Positions 25,422 through 36,539 of a stretch of 64,000 nt of DNA are shown one piece after another. Position 1 is the stretch's first letter, and each line of letters begins with the position of its first letter. The DNA is from Gymnothorax reevesii. Lineage: Eukaryota > Chordata > Actinopteri > Anguilliformes > Muraenidae. The notes under the pieces are model-generated. The model saw only the letters and a program-made list of their open reading frames with translations, did not search any database and was not told the DNA's origin. The position numbers and the translations under genes are program-made. The stretch is taken from contig CM056580.1 of NCBI GenBank assembly GCA_029721435.1, forward strand, positions 27,460,367-27,524,366. The letters run 5' to 3'.

Positions 25422-28400
25422 GTATAATGTAAATAAAGACAGAATGTAACAATTAGCAAATCATTTCAACTCTATATTTAATTTAAAACCATACAAAGAC
25501 ACAAGCATGTCACACCTGCAGTTGTTACGCGTGTCGCACACCCACACTTTTACAGAATCATGATTCCATCCCCCTCACTTTTTCCCTGAGATAGTCATTG
25601 ATGAAATTAAACTAAAATCAGTTTTAAAAAAAAGTACTTTCGCAAATGAGTTTCCCACAAGTAAACACCTAGTAGTCATGTTAAATAGATTGAATGGCCA
25701 TCCAGCCGATCAACGCCATTTGGTCAACAAACCCAGCCATTGCAGAGTAAACAGTCGAAGTAAGCCATTACTAGAAATGCAGCATCAGTCACTCTGTGGC
25801 TGTGATAACAGATTAGGAGCAGAAAATGGCTAATTATCTTGTTAGTAATGTAGCTAACATTTTCTTTTGTGAATGTGTCTTGCTGTGTCATGTGTCAGCT
25901 AACATTTGTTGTTGAACCGTAAGAGACAATATTCCAACTAGGCTGTTCACATGGCTATCGAAAATGAATACGGCACAAATATTCCATTTTACACAAAGCC
26001 GTGCATACTCCGATCAGAATAGCATTTTTCAAAGTTTTCCAAAGCAGCGGACTTGTTTGAGTGTGCGACCACAGCCTCCCTCTTTCATTCATTTAACCTC
26101 CTTTGTGAAATGGTCGGTGTTGAGATATTTGCACATATCCAAAAACCTGTTCATATTAAAGTCTCTCATAATATTTATAATATTGATAATATTGACCGCC
26201 CCTCACACATACTTTCACCTACTTGTAGGAAATTCAATAGGGATCTAGTCTGGATCAGTGGCAATCCCTGTACTGAATTTGGGGTGAATCTGGCCATTAG
26301 TTTTGCTGCTAGAGTGTTCATAAACAAACACACGAACAAACACAGAGACAAACTGAACCGAAAACAATACCACTTCCCTCACCCTTCGTGTGGGGCAGGG
26401 TAATAACGTAACTCAAATGAAAATCTGAGATTTTTGTGAATATTTTGAGTGAAAGACCATAAGAATAAATAGCAAAGACATTTTTTTCATAGAATGTTTT
26501 GCTCATATTCACTAAGGGTGCCAATGATTTCTGAGGGACTCTACATGTCCAAAGAACTCTCTGAAAACCAAAATAATGTTGGCCTATCCCACTTCTTAAT
26601 TAGAAAGCTACATTCAGAGAAAGGCCTAATTCTGAATATCCGAAAGGAATATGCAGTTTACATGACTCCTATCAAATTTTCAGTGTTATCAGATTCAGAA
26701 TAATTGTAGAAAATCTGTGTGCATGTTATCGCATTCATTGTTCTAAATGGATATTGCATTTTTTGTTATGCAAGATACATGGAAATATGCAAGGAAAGGA
26801 AAAGACAGAAGAAGATTGATCCCTTTTTCAAGTCGAGTAGTCGAATAAGAAGAGTTACAGTAGCGTGGCCTTGCGGGGTCTTTGCTCTGGAAGGAGACAG
26901 AAAGCTAGCATCCAGTCTGCCCATTGACACTGGTTTTGAGTGATGGGTATGGTGCAGTTGGACAACAGCTCAGTTTTCATTGTGTTCTGTACCATGGGTG
27001 AAATTTCAAAAACAGAATTTTTTGAAAATACGCTAAAAAGTCTGAATTCGCTGCTCAGTGCTATGGTCTGTGAACGTTGGTGGATACACTATCTTGGGGG
27101 TGAAGGGAGTGGTGCTACAAGACACATTCTGAGCTCAATAGTACTTGTATAACGCGAAGAAGCTAAAGTAGGAATGAGTGGCTTCATTTTGACTTGGCAT
27201 TTTGTGGAGACTGGAATGGGGGCCGAAGGCGGGGGTTGCGGTGCTAACATCCGACACTAAGAACGCCCACACTTTTAAAATCGCTGCTCCACCCTTGCAA
27301 AGACAACATATCAGATGCAGATACTGAGATTTTTAAATATATGCTCACTTTGAATTTGATGTCAGTGACACGTTTCAAAAAAGTAGGAAGGGGAGCATGT
27401 TTACCTCTGTAGTGCATCACGTATTTTTACAACACTCTGCAAGCATTTGGCAACTGAAGAGACCAATTGCTGTAGTTTTGAAACCAAATGTTTTCTGATT
27501 CTAACTCGATCAGAGATTTCAGCTGCTCATCACTTTGCGACCTCCCTTTTCATCATTTTACCTTCATAATCGACCAAATATTTTCAGTTGGTGTCAAGCC
27601 TGGATTCTAGGCTGGCCGGTTTAGCACCTGGACTCTTCGACCACACAGCCGTGTCGTTGGGATATGTATAGAATGTGGTTTTTTTGTCTTGCTGAACTAA
27701 GCAAGGCCTCCCCTGAAAAAGACATCTGGATGGCAGTATATGTTGCTCAAAAACCTGCACATATCGTTCTGCATTTATGGTGTCTTCACAGAGTTACTCA
27801 TGCCATTTGGCACCAGATGCTGGTTTTTGGAATGTGTGCTGATAACAAGCCAGATGGTCGCTTTTCTCTTCAGCCTGGAGGAAGTACCATTCATGATCCC
27901 CAAGAAAAATTTCACATTTTGATTGGTCAGACCACTGGACAGTTTTCCACTTCCCCTCGGCCGATTTTAAATGAGCTGGTGACAAGAGAAGGCATCAGCA
28001 TTTCTAGATCTTGTCAATATATTGTTTTGTCTTCACATGATAGAGTTTCAACTTGCATTTGTAGATGCAGTGACAAACTGTATTCACTGACAGTGGTTTA
28101 GAGAACTCCTGAGCCCATGCAGTGACTTCCTTAACCAAACCCTGATTAAATGCAGTGCCGCCTGAGGGCCTAAGGATCGCACCCATTCAATACTGGTTTT
28201 CAGCCCTGTCCCTTGTGTCCAAAGATTCCTCCTGATTCTATTAATCTTTTAATTATATTGTGTACTGCAGATAATTAATTCCCCAAATTCTTTGCAATTT
28301 TATGTTGAGAAACATTATTCTTAATTTGTTGAAGTATTTGCCCACACGGTCTTTCTAAGAGCAGTGAGGTCCTCACCATCTTTACTTCTGAAAGACTCAG

Positions 28401-28883
28401 CCCCTCTAAGATGCTTTTTTAAAATTCCCAATCATGTTACTGACTTGTAACCAAATAAATTAATTAGCTGTGAGATGTTCCATCAGGTGTATGTATGTCG
28501 CATCATACAACTTTACCAGCCTTTTTTTGCCCCCGTCCTGACTTTTTTGATGTTGCTGGCATCAAATTCCACATGAGCGAAAATTTCTCAAAAACAAGAA
28601 ATTATCTCAGTTTCCACATTTGACGTGATATATTTTTCAACTATTTTCAATTAAATATAGGGTTAAAATGATTTGCAAATCATTGTATTCTGTTTTGATT
28701 TATATTTTACACAGTGTCCCAACTTTTTTGAATATTGCACTGTAATCCAACAATTATGATTCAACTATGTAATCATGGTCTTCAATCAAGACATTGATAT
28801 GTTAAAACGACTGCCAAAGCACTGGGGTCAAACAAAAACCAGCACTCAAACTAACCTCTTTTGGATTAGTTTGGACGTACAGA
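25422..28883. repeat. 3.46 kb tandem duplication, copy 2
   Basis: This is the second head-to-tail copy. The junction reads ACAGACGTATAATG. Differences from copy 1 include one extra A in a run near 28835, an indel around 26456 and scattered transitions. It ends 2 bp before the putative cd8a poly(A) hexamer. Confidence 0.95.
25502..27297. mobile_element. 1.8 kb hAT-like insertion (copy 2)
   Basis: This is the same insertion carried along by the tandem duplication, with the same CAAAGACA repeats on both sides. Its presence in both copies shows the insertion came before the duplication. Confidence 0.65.
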
Positions 28884-28885
28884 TT

Positions 28886-28891
28886 TTTATT
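28886..28891 (-). terminator. putative cd8a polyadenylation signal AATAAA
   Basis: An AATAAA hexamer on the minus strand lies about 150 nt after the cd8a stop codon (29041-29039), which suggests a short 3' UTR. A donor-like GTGAGT at 29016-29011 in the same interval could allow a spliced 3' UTR instead. The hexamer is only 2 bp beyond the end of the 3.46 kb tandem duplication. Confidence 0.5.
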
Positions 28892-29038
28892 CCCTCCTCC
28901 CAGGGACTGTAAGACCATTGACTTGGGTGCCCCTTTTTAATGAAAGACATAGGTCATCTCCAGAAACATCAAAGACCCCCCAGGGGATGGCCCTATGGGA
29001 AATAGAAGCGACTCACCAGACTCTAGGACACGCAGCCT

Positions 29039-32000
29039 TCAATGGAGCTGTTTCCTCCTGCATAGACGAAGTAAAAGGGCCAGTGTGAGCTGGACATCAG
29101 GTATTCACTGAAACCTCAGTGCTGCAGGTGCACACATCAGGAGGTGAGGATTTTTAAAGAGAAAGCTAAGGTGTGTACGACTGGCACACAAATATAACCT
29201 GCAGCTGATGCACAACCCAAAATGTGTGACGTTACACTCTTACTGAGTGTGCTAGTGGATGTAAAGGTAAGAACAGGGTCTTGAAACAAACATACAAAAA
29301 AAAAAAAAGAAATTAAAAAAAAATCAGCAGGTGTTAAGGCTGTTTACTCAAAATTGCTGTTGCAATTTCTTGTCTTATTTTTTCACAGAAAACGCCCAGC
29401 ATGCAGACCATTACTGACTTCAATTAAATTTTGAAGTTTTTTCTTCAAAGAGTACATTTTGATTGATTGATTGATCGTTGGATGGTCTACCAGTGTATGA
29501 CTGCACCTGTGAAATTTTAGAGAGACACACTTACTTGGCAAACCTGTGGCGGCACTTCTTTGGTAATCCTGAAAAATAATGGTCAGATTCAGATATATCA
29601 GTATCGTCATTCATGTAAGCTAAACGAGCAGCGTAAAATACGTAGTTATATACAGCATCAAAAATCTGCATCTCATGATTACATAACTTTTTCAGGCTTT
29701 GTGCTCCACTCAAAGAAAGGAATGCAGAGATACGAAAAGAGATGGTCAAGACTGGCAGTGTACTCACGACTGAAATAGAGGAGAGTAACAATCAACATGA
29801 CAGCCAAGCTCGCCAGTACTCCCACCAAGGGCCACAGCACCAAACGGCCACAGCCTGACAGGGACATACATAATTAGGGTTTAAAGACTGTCCTAAGCTG
29901 CATGGATGACCAAAGTGCAGAGTACTACAGCAGTGTCACTGCAGTCACAACGCTGACGACCAGAATCAAGAAATGGAGTTCTGAAGAGCCAATTAAAATA
30001 AATATATCCCCATCTAAATTACAGGCCTCGACTGTCAGCACACATTCGACTATTCTAAGCTCTTGCACGGTGGAAGTGCAGTGCAAATACACAGAGAGGC
30101 TACACTGGACCTGCACCTGATGGGAGAATTAAATTGGATTACATTAATAATATTAATATTATATAATATTAATAGGCTATATTCAATAAGCACTAAAAAT
30201 ATACAGTGCGGGGAGGACCTTATGGGTTATATGAACTATATAAAACAAAGACAATGGCTCACAAGAAACTCTTCTAGTTTCTTACTTTCAGACAACAGCC
30301 AAATAATGGTAAAGTCCTGCGGATTACCAACCATTTTCACAAGTAAATTCCCACTCCTACCAATTCCGAACATACTTGTTTGTTCGTCTTATTTTTATTT
30401 ATTTTTTTGGGAAGCATGTTTTTTTATGAGGGCATAAAAATGACCTGCGTCTAGAGTGCTCAAAGATTTCAATGCTGTATCTGACCTGGGTCTCAGGGCA
30501 GTTGTTGGGTGAATAGGCTGCCCTGATATTGGGCTTTTAGCCCCATTTTCCTTATGAATAAAAAGTGAGGAATAGTGGAAATGTGGCCCTGGGTGAAGGT
30601 GATTGCTGTGGTTTCGTACCTTGGGGATTCTTGTTGATCCCCTTGTTACGACAGCGGCAAGGTGGAGGGGTCTTTGGGGGTGGTGGGGGTGGAGGAGGGG
30701 TTGGGGGGCTCTCTACATGAGAACAGTGGGAGAGATGGATGCTAGTTTAGACAAAAAAATTTGTTATTACTTCAGTCTCATATTCACATTTAAAATTGAT
30801 TATAAATGTGCCAAGGAACTATGGACAGAGATAGATAGATAGATGAGTGACTATAAGAAAGAATAATACATACGCGAATGAAATGTATCAATAATTGATT
30901 TATGGATTTTCATTCATCATCAGTCACAATCAGACCCCAAAATAGCCCAGAGGACAGAATACCTCACCTCCCGGCAGAAGCTCAATCCCTGGGCTGCTGG
31001 TCAGGTTGTGGTTATTCTGGGCCTGACAGAGGTAGAGACCAGCATCACTCTTCTGCACAGTCATGATTTTCAAGGAGTAAACTGGCCTCATCCCTGGCTT
31101 TGAGCTCCATTTGTATTTGTTCTGATCGACAGATGAATGGAAGTTCACATAGTCTGTTATGGTGTGGTAGAAGAGGAAGAGGAATTGGGCCGGTCGGGCC
31201 TTCGGCTGCCAGTACCAGAACACTGCCTGGCAGGCGGAGGTCTGGCACTCACAGTCCAGAGTCACAGCTGAGTTTAGCTCGGGATACTGGGTCTTCAGTG
31301 CCCATATGGATTGTGTGAGCACTGTGAAGAGAGGAGGGGGACAGGGGTTGCACAGAAAGAACAAGAAATATTTGGAATCCAGATACAATTGCAGCTGAGA
31401 AACATGTACAGGATTCTGATAATGAAATTTGGGAAATAGTGGGTTTCAGATAAACAAAATGCACAGATGGAGCACAAACTGGTCCAGAAAAAGTTTTGTG
31501 ACTATCTATTTTTCAAGACGCTGCAGCATTAATATTTTAACTTTCAGAACACAGTTCCATTAAACTACGTATAATAGGGCCAAAACCTGTCGAAGCTGAC
31601 GAGTTACCTGCAGTTTAGACAGTGCGGTGCCCAACCTTGCCCGAAAAGGATTGGTACGAGTGTACTTTTTTGTTATTTGTTTTTTTTATCCCAACAAAAC
31701 TCCAAATTCAACTAGCTAACTAATATTTTGAACAATTAAAATTTTGCAAGCTTAGTAAGTAGAATCAAATGTCGCAAAGGGATAAAACAAATAGCCTATC
31801 TGCACTCTGGCCCTTGTTTACATAAAACTGAACACCTTTGATTTTGTGTGGCGAGACGATACTGATCTTGAAGGGCTGGTGCGTAAACTGGTTTTCGCTG
31901 GTTTTTGATACCGTCCAGTATCATCCTGCTAAATTAATTCAGTGACTGTATGACCCGATGATGGTTCACTTGCTAAATAATTTTCAGTGAAAGGTTTCTT

Positions 32001-33726
32001 GCTGGAGCGCAAAAGTAATCTTCAGCTGTCATTCATGAACTGATCAAGTAATATACGTAGCTAAAGCGAGACTATAAGCAGAGGTTTATATAATAATTCA
32101 GACTAGAAGTAAATGTGAAATCCAGAGACAGATATGGCCCAATTTTTCAGTCTAATGTAAAAATTTGTTAGATATGATGCTCCAAATAGCACACTTGCAT
32201 GACACAAATGTTTTAAATTACGCTCTCAAGATCAAGTCGATTCAAATGACACAAATTCCAAAATTTTAATATCAATAAGACTGAGCAGACTCCAGAGAAA
32301 GTTCCAGTGTTTCACTTAAAAAGGCAACTGCCATATTTTTGGGGGGGGAAATCCAAATTCCGCCTCAGGAAAAGTCCTGCTGCAAAGCGACATGGACATG
32401 CTGGATCAAAAGGATCTCAAAAACAAACAAACAAAATGATAAAATAAAAAAAGCAGAGATTTTGAAAATACTCCCTTGCCGCTGGTGGCATCCATGTAAT
32501 TATCAGCGACTATCGAAAAGAGAAATTCGCTCACATAAGCCCATTAACTGCTTTCAAAAAAGAATATCCACAGATATTTTTATGTGTGTAAAAATGATCT
32601 CTTCTTTTAACACAAATTCACTGTCAGCATTAGTTTTCCTGAATTAGACCATATTCAAGACTTGACATTGCTCGTAATATGTCGTATTACAGGTAAACAA
32701 TAAGCTTATTACGGTAGAACTGCCTGCTCTCCTCATTACTGGTTGTGTTCTGCAATTACTCATACATATTAGGGTATACAGTGGACCATTTGGATTTGAT
32801 GGTGTGGTTGTATATTCATTTCTTTGGGTAGATTAACCGAGTATTCTCAGGAATCTTGTCACATGAAAACAGAGAATTTTTTTTTTTTTTTAAATGTCAC
32901 AATATGGGAGCCAGTCAGTACCTTTTTTCTTTCTCACGCACAGCACATACACAAAAAATCTGTATGATACTGTATGCAGGATACACACTTTTCACATAAT
33001 GACAGGAATTTTATCCATGAACGTACACAAATATACAAGCAATATGACAATATGCTGAGGGGAAATGTGAGTAAGAGTACGGTAAAAAAAAATACACCAA
33101 ATAACAAATTTAGCAAAAGCCATTCTGTATTCAATGCAATAATTTTTCATCGTTAAAGATCCAGAAATTGACATGGCGATAATCATAACTCTATTTATCT
33201 TAACTTTTTCTGTCATATACTCTCACTCGCAGTTTGACAAAATTTGCCGTCATGGCTTAAAGTGACGTTCTGACCTTCAGAAAGTTACTTTCACAACAGT
33301 TTCAAAAAAGTTTCTTTCACGACAGTTTCACAATGCTCCATTACGATATGAAGCAATGTGAATTTAATGTTCCAGTTTCCAGTTTTGCCTTGTGAGCTGA
33401 CATTTACAATGAGAACTACAGTGGATTGAAAATAAAGCCACTTGGTATGTTGAGACTCAATGAATCATGTCCAAGAATAAGAGTAATCATAGCTCAGCAT
33501 AGTCAAGGCCTGATCATTTCCGCCTACTCTCTCCTTCATCTCCTCTCGTGAAAAAGCTACGCAATCAGTCACATTACATCAGAATGAGAAAGGTATTAAT
33601 ATAAATAGATAAGCCAAATCAACCTCAGGGAGAGTTAAACAACATAAATCACACGTAACTCTGTCCCTCTGCGAATGAGATGGCCGGGACAGTGAGAGAG
33701 AGGATGAGAGAGTGTGCGTGAAGGTG

Positions 33727-33758
<32 letters not shown>

Positions 33759-33854
33759 GTCTTGGGAGACCTACGGATAGAAAAAACAGAGTTTGGGGTC
33801 AGTCCTACCTGCTGTCCAAAGGTACGTTGTCCACACCAGTGCTCTGAGGGTCAT
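29039..33854 (-). CDS. cd8a: T-cell surface glycoprotein CD8 alpha chain, complete, 6 coding exons, 210 aa
   Basis: Coding exons in transcript order: 33854-33809, 31321-30968, 30712-30620, 29854-29768, 29568-29535, 29057-29039. They total 633 nt, every junction is GT-AG and the phases agree. Product: signal peptide from residue 1 (MTLRALVWTTYLW..); Ig V-type domain about residues 25-133, with FWYW after the first Cys cluster (C39, C41, C46) and a DAGLYLC motif ending at C114; a hinge (135-164) with a run of eight prolines and a CRC motif; a transmembrane helix about 169-192; and a short basic tail holding C199-R-H201, ending in RKQLH. Known family biology: CD8-alpha binds MHC class I on T cells and recruits Lck through its tail; teleosts use CxH where mammals use CxCP. 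CD8-beta lacks such a motif, so alpha is preferred. No stop or frameshift was found. The short last exon is the least certain part, supported by a good acceptor (TTCGTCTATGCAG) and phase fit. Confidence 0.92.
33726..33758. repeat. (GACA)n microsatellite in cd8a intron 1
   Basis: About eight GACA units, some 50 bp inside the intron after exon 1. Confidence 0.9.
33809..33854 (-). other. cd8a: cd8a exon 1 coding part (leader)
   Basis: It encodes the first 15 residues plus one base of a Val codon, and ends at the donor CAG|GTAGG (GT at 33808-33807). The hydrophobic leader continues into exon 2. An upstream ATG 13 bases before the start opens a four-codon ORF that terminates in TGA overlapping this start codon (ATGA), so this ATG is the first that opens the Ig reading frame. 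Confidence 0.85.
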
Positions 33855-33948
33855 GGTCCTGTCATCTGAGCCCTGACGGGTCCACAGTGCAGTCTCAACT
33901 AATCTGTGTGTTTGTCAGTACCTGTTTGAGTGTGATGAATGGGGGAAG

Positions 33949-33959
33949 CTGATTGGCCT
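33949..33959 (-). promoter_or_regulatory. CCAAT box upstream of cd8a
   Basis: On the minus strand this reads GGCCAATCAGC, about 100 bases before the cd8a ATG. No clear TATA box lies between it and the start codon. The motif match is visible; promoter activity is inferred from position only. Confidence 0.4.
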
Positions 33960-34120
33960 CTGTACCAGAATGACAGTGCCTCCTCCCTCCAGCTCTGCCT
34001 CTCCTCTCATCTATCAGCAAATCATAGGCGAACCTCCCTCATCACAGCCTGACAAAGTGCACACACACTGATACGCATGAACACAAATTCCCTCAACAAA
34101 TACACCTATGTGCCCGCGCG

Positions 34121-34124
<4 letters not shown>

Positions 34125-34158
<34 letters not shown>
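34125..34158. repeat. (CA)n microsatellite upstream of cd8a
   Basis: A CA run preceded by a short CG-rich GCGCGCACGC stretch, about 300 bp upstream of the cd8a start. Confidence 0.9.
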
Positions 34159-34159
<1 letters not shown>

Positions 34160-34472
34160 TCTGTGAAGAATAAAGTGAAAAACTATTTGACGATTCAAAA
34201 AAAAAAAAACATTTTATGCTTTTAGCTGTGATGCTGGAGTTCTATCAGAAAAGTTTGAAATGCTCTAATGATATCTATCTGGGAATATCAAATGTTTCCT
34301 CCAAAGGTAGTATTTTAAAGAGAGGACATAACAGAGAAAACCATGCGGGTTAGTTAGATGACAATAGCACTCACAGCCTTAACTTTCAAAGCCTTTGCAA
34401 TTTTTTTGACGAACATTTCTGCCAAGAAAACATTCAATTAATTTGACTTGTAATATTCTCCAGATCTAGATA

Positions 34473-35014
34473 CACTGCCTGGCCAAAAAAAAGGTCGCAC
34501 ACTCAAATATTTAGTTGGAACCCCTGTAGCTTTGATTACAGTGCATATTCGTCTTGTCATTGTTTTGACAACTATATGCAACGCCAGAACATTTCTTTTC
34601 GATCAGAAATGCCATGATTTTTGTCCAAGATCTTGTCTTCTCGACATAGTGGTTGAACCACTCGGTGGTCTTGAGTACATCCCAATAACTTATATTACGT
34701 TAAAGGTCAGGACTTTGTGGTGGAAAATTTGTTTGTGAAAATGATTCCTCCTGCTTGGTTTTGTCATTCATGGTTCTCTTTGCTAAATACAGGCCAATAA
34801 CTTGCCCGTTCTGAAATACTGTAACATTGTTTCCACCATCAGGGAATGTGTTTTCCGACATGATTTTGTAAGACATGAATAGCGACGCACTTCATCAGTC
34901 AGGGTTAAAATGATTATTGCCATCTGAAACACATTAATAACCACAATAATGATCCAATTTTAGAATTTGTTCATTAACTTCCAAACGGTGAATTTTTTTT
35001 TTGGCCGGGCAGTG
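34473..35014. mobile_element. Tc1-type non-autonomous element (542 bp)
   Basis: The left end CACTGCCTGGCCAAAAAAAA is matched by the right end TTTTTTTTGGCCGGGCAGTG read inverted. A TA precedes the left end; the right TA is lost. The interior resembles a shortened Tc1 transposon with no intact frame. The right end of a larger relic at about 60050 shares the GGCCAGGCA terminal word. Confidence 0.85.
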
Positions 35015-35341
35015 TTCATCTTGCCAAAACATGGAAGAGTGTCAATTCCCAGCTGAAAAAGCAAGAAATAGAATGATATGATGGTAAAACCCTCTGATGA
35101 AAAATGAAGTGGTATGAAGCTGTGCTACTGCAATAGCTAGTCTCTGAGAGTGCAGCAGACACCCGGACCCCTCTGCTCCAGATGGACGGGAGCTGAGGGC
35201 TGCTCCGCTGTGCCCTGCCGTGCTACACGCACCATGCTCTGCACCAGGAGTCCAGGTGTGCACAAACAGCCCCCAGAACGCAGAAACCAAGCGCACAGCT
35301 GCAGGAGGAGAGCTAACACACAGACTGCAGCTGAACAACCT

Positions 35342-35820
35342 TATACTGTCAAAAGCTCACAATACTGAATGCTCTGTCAAAATCAGCCGAAATGATCGAT
35401 ACTCCGCCCAAAGTTCCGAGCTCTGCGCAAACCAGCCAAAATAGTCTTCACTCAGTCAAAACATGCCATAATACTCCAAGCTCCTTGTAAATTATCCAAT
35501 ATACTCTTCCCTCTGGCCAGCCTATTCAAAATACTCCATTGCTTTGTTCATAATAAGCGAAATACTCTCCTCTCAAACGGGCCAAAATACTCTGTGCTTT
35601 CTCTTAACAAGCCAAAATATTCAAGGCTTCAAATGAGATAAAATACTCAACAGCTACGAGGTTAATTCTTCACGCAATAACCGCCCAAAACATTTTTATT
35701 CTTTGCCTCCGTAAACAAGACAATGTATTCCTCAATCTGCTTAACCCAGTCATAATAGACTACTACTCGCCAGTTGTCAAAATATCCTGCTCTCTGTAAA
35801 ACTTCTACAAAATACACTGC
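35342..35820. repeat. degenerate ~30-bp periodic repeat
   Basis: The word GCCAAAATACTC recurs with variation about every 25-35 bases (for example near 35430, 35465, 35497, 35527, 35558, 35582, 35612, 35637, 35778, 35809), often followed by a GCTCTxTGT-like spacer. It looks like an old minisatellite. No coding or transposon origin is visible. Confidence 0.6.
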
Positions 35821-36462
35821 AGAACACGGATCATGATCATCGGAAGTGATGATAAGATGTGATTACAAAAACATTGTAAGTATTTTGTGTTTTTTTTTTT
35901 GTAAAGAGGTTTCTTAGTCAATACTCTGCACCCCTTTGGTCCCATGAGACCCTTGTTCAGGCCCTTTATGATGTCAAATATTCATCATCTCGGCTCATGT
36001 GTCTGAGCCTCATTCTTAATTCTCTTTCTCATTCCTCCTTTCTTTCCCTGCACAAACACTTAGTGGAACTTGATTTTTTTCCTCGTGTCTTTCCAGGCTT
36101 TTTTCAGTAACCAAACTGTCAAACTCCACTCCTCAATCTCTGAAATTTTCTCAAAATTTTTCAATTTCCAGAACATTTCTGTTGGCTAAGGTCTTTTCTG
36201 ATCATTACCCACTTCAGGAATCATTTGATATAAAATAAAAGTCAGATTCAGATTGTTAGCAAACTAAATTTCAAAATGACTGAGAGTAAAAGAAAATGCA
36301 CAAAAAGTTTTTTTTTTAATTCTCAAGAACAAACTGAAAACTTTTAATGGGTGTGTTATAGACAACTTCCCTTCAAATGTTTCCTTTTCAATCAGAATTT
36401 TGATTGATAACTGTATCTTGCCTTTTCAGATACAATTTCCATGAAATAGAATGACATGAATC

Positions 36463-36485
36463 ATAACAGATAGATACATAGATAC

Positions 36486-36520
<35 letters not shown>

Positions 36521-36532
36521 GTAGATAGATAG
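36463..36532. repeat. (GATA)n microsatellite
   Basis: GATA/ATAG units with small interruptions. Confidence 0.9.
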
Positions 36533-36539
36533 CCAGTTT

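Noticed and set aside
29120..29185. Another possible cd8a last exon starting after CCAG near 29180
   Set aside because: The acceptor context is weaker and the encoded tail does not resemble the family; the RKQLH exon downstream is preferred.
29383..29507. Alternative cd8a last exon directly after exon 5, with a longer tail
   Set aside because: The frame fits, but the intron would be only about 28 bases, too short for vertebrate splicing. The exon at 29057 has a better acceptor.
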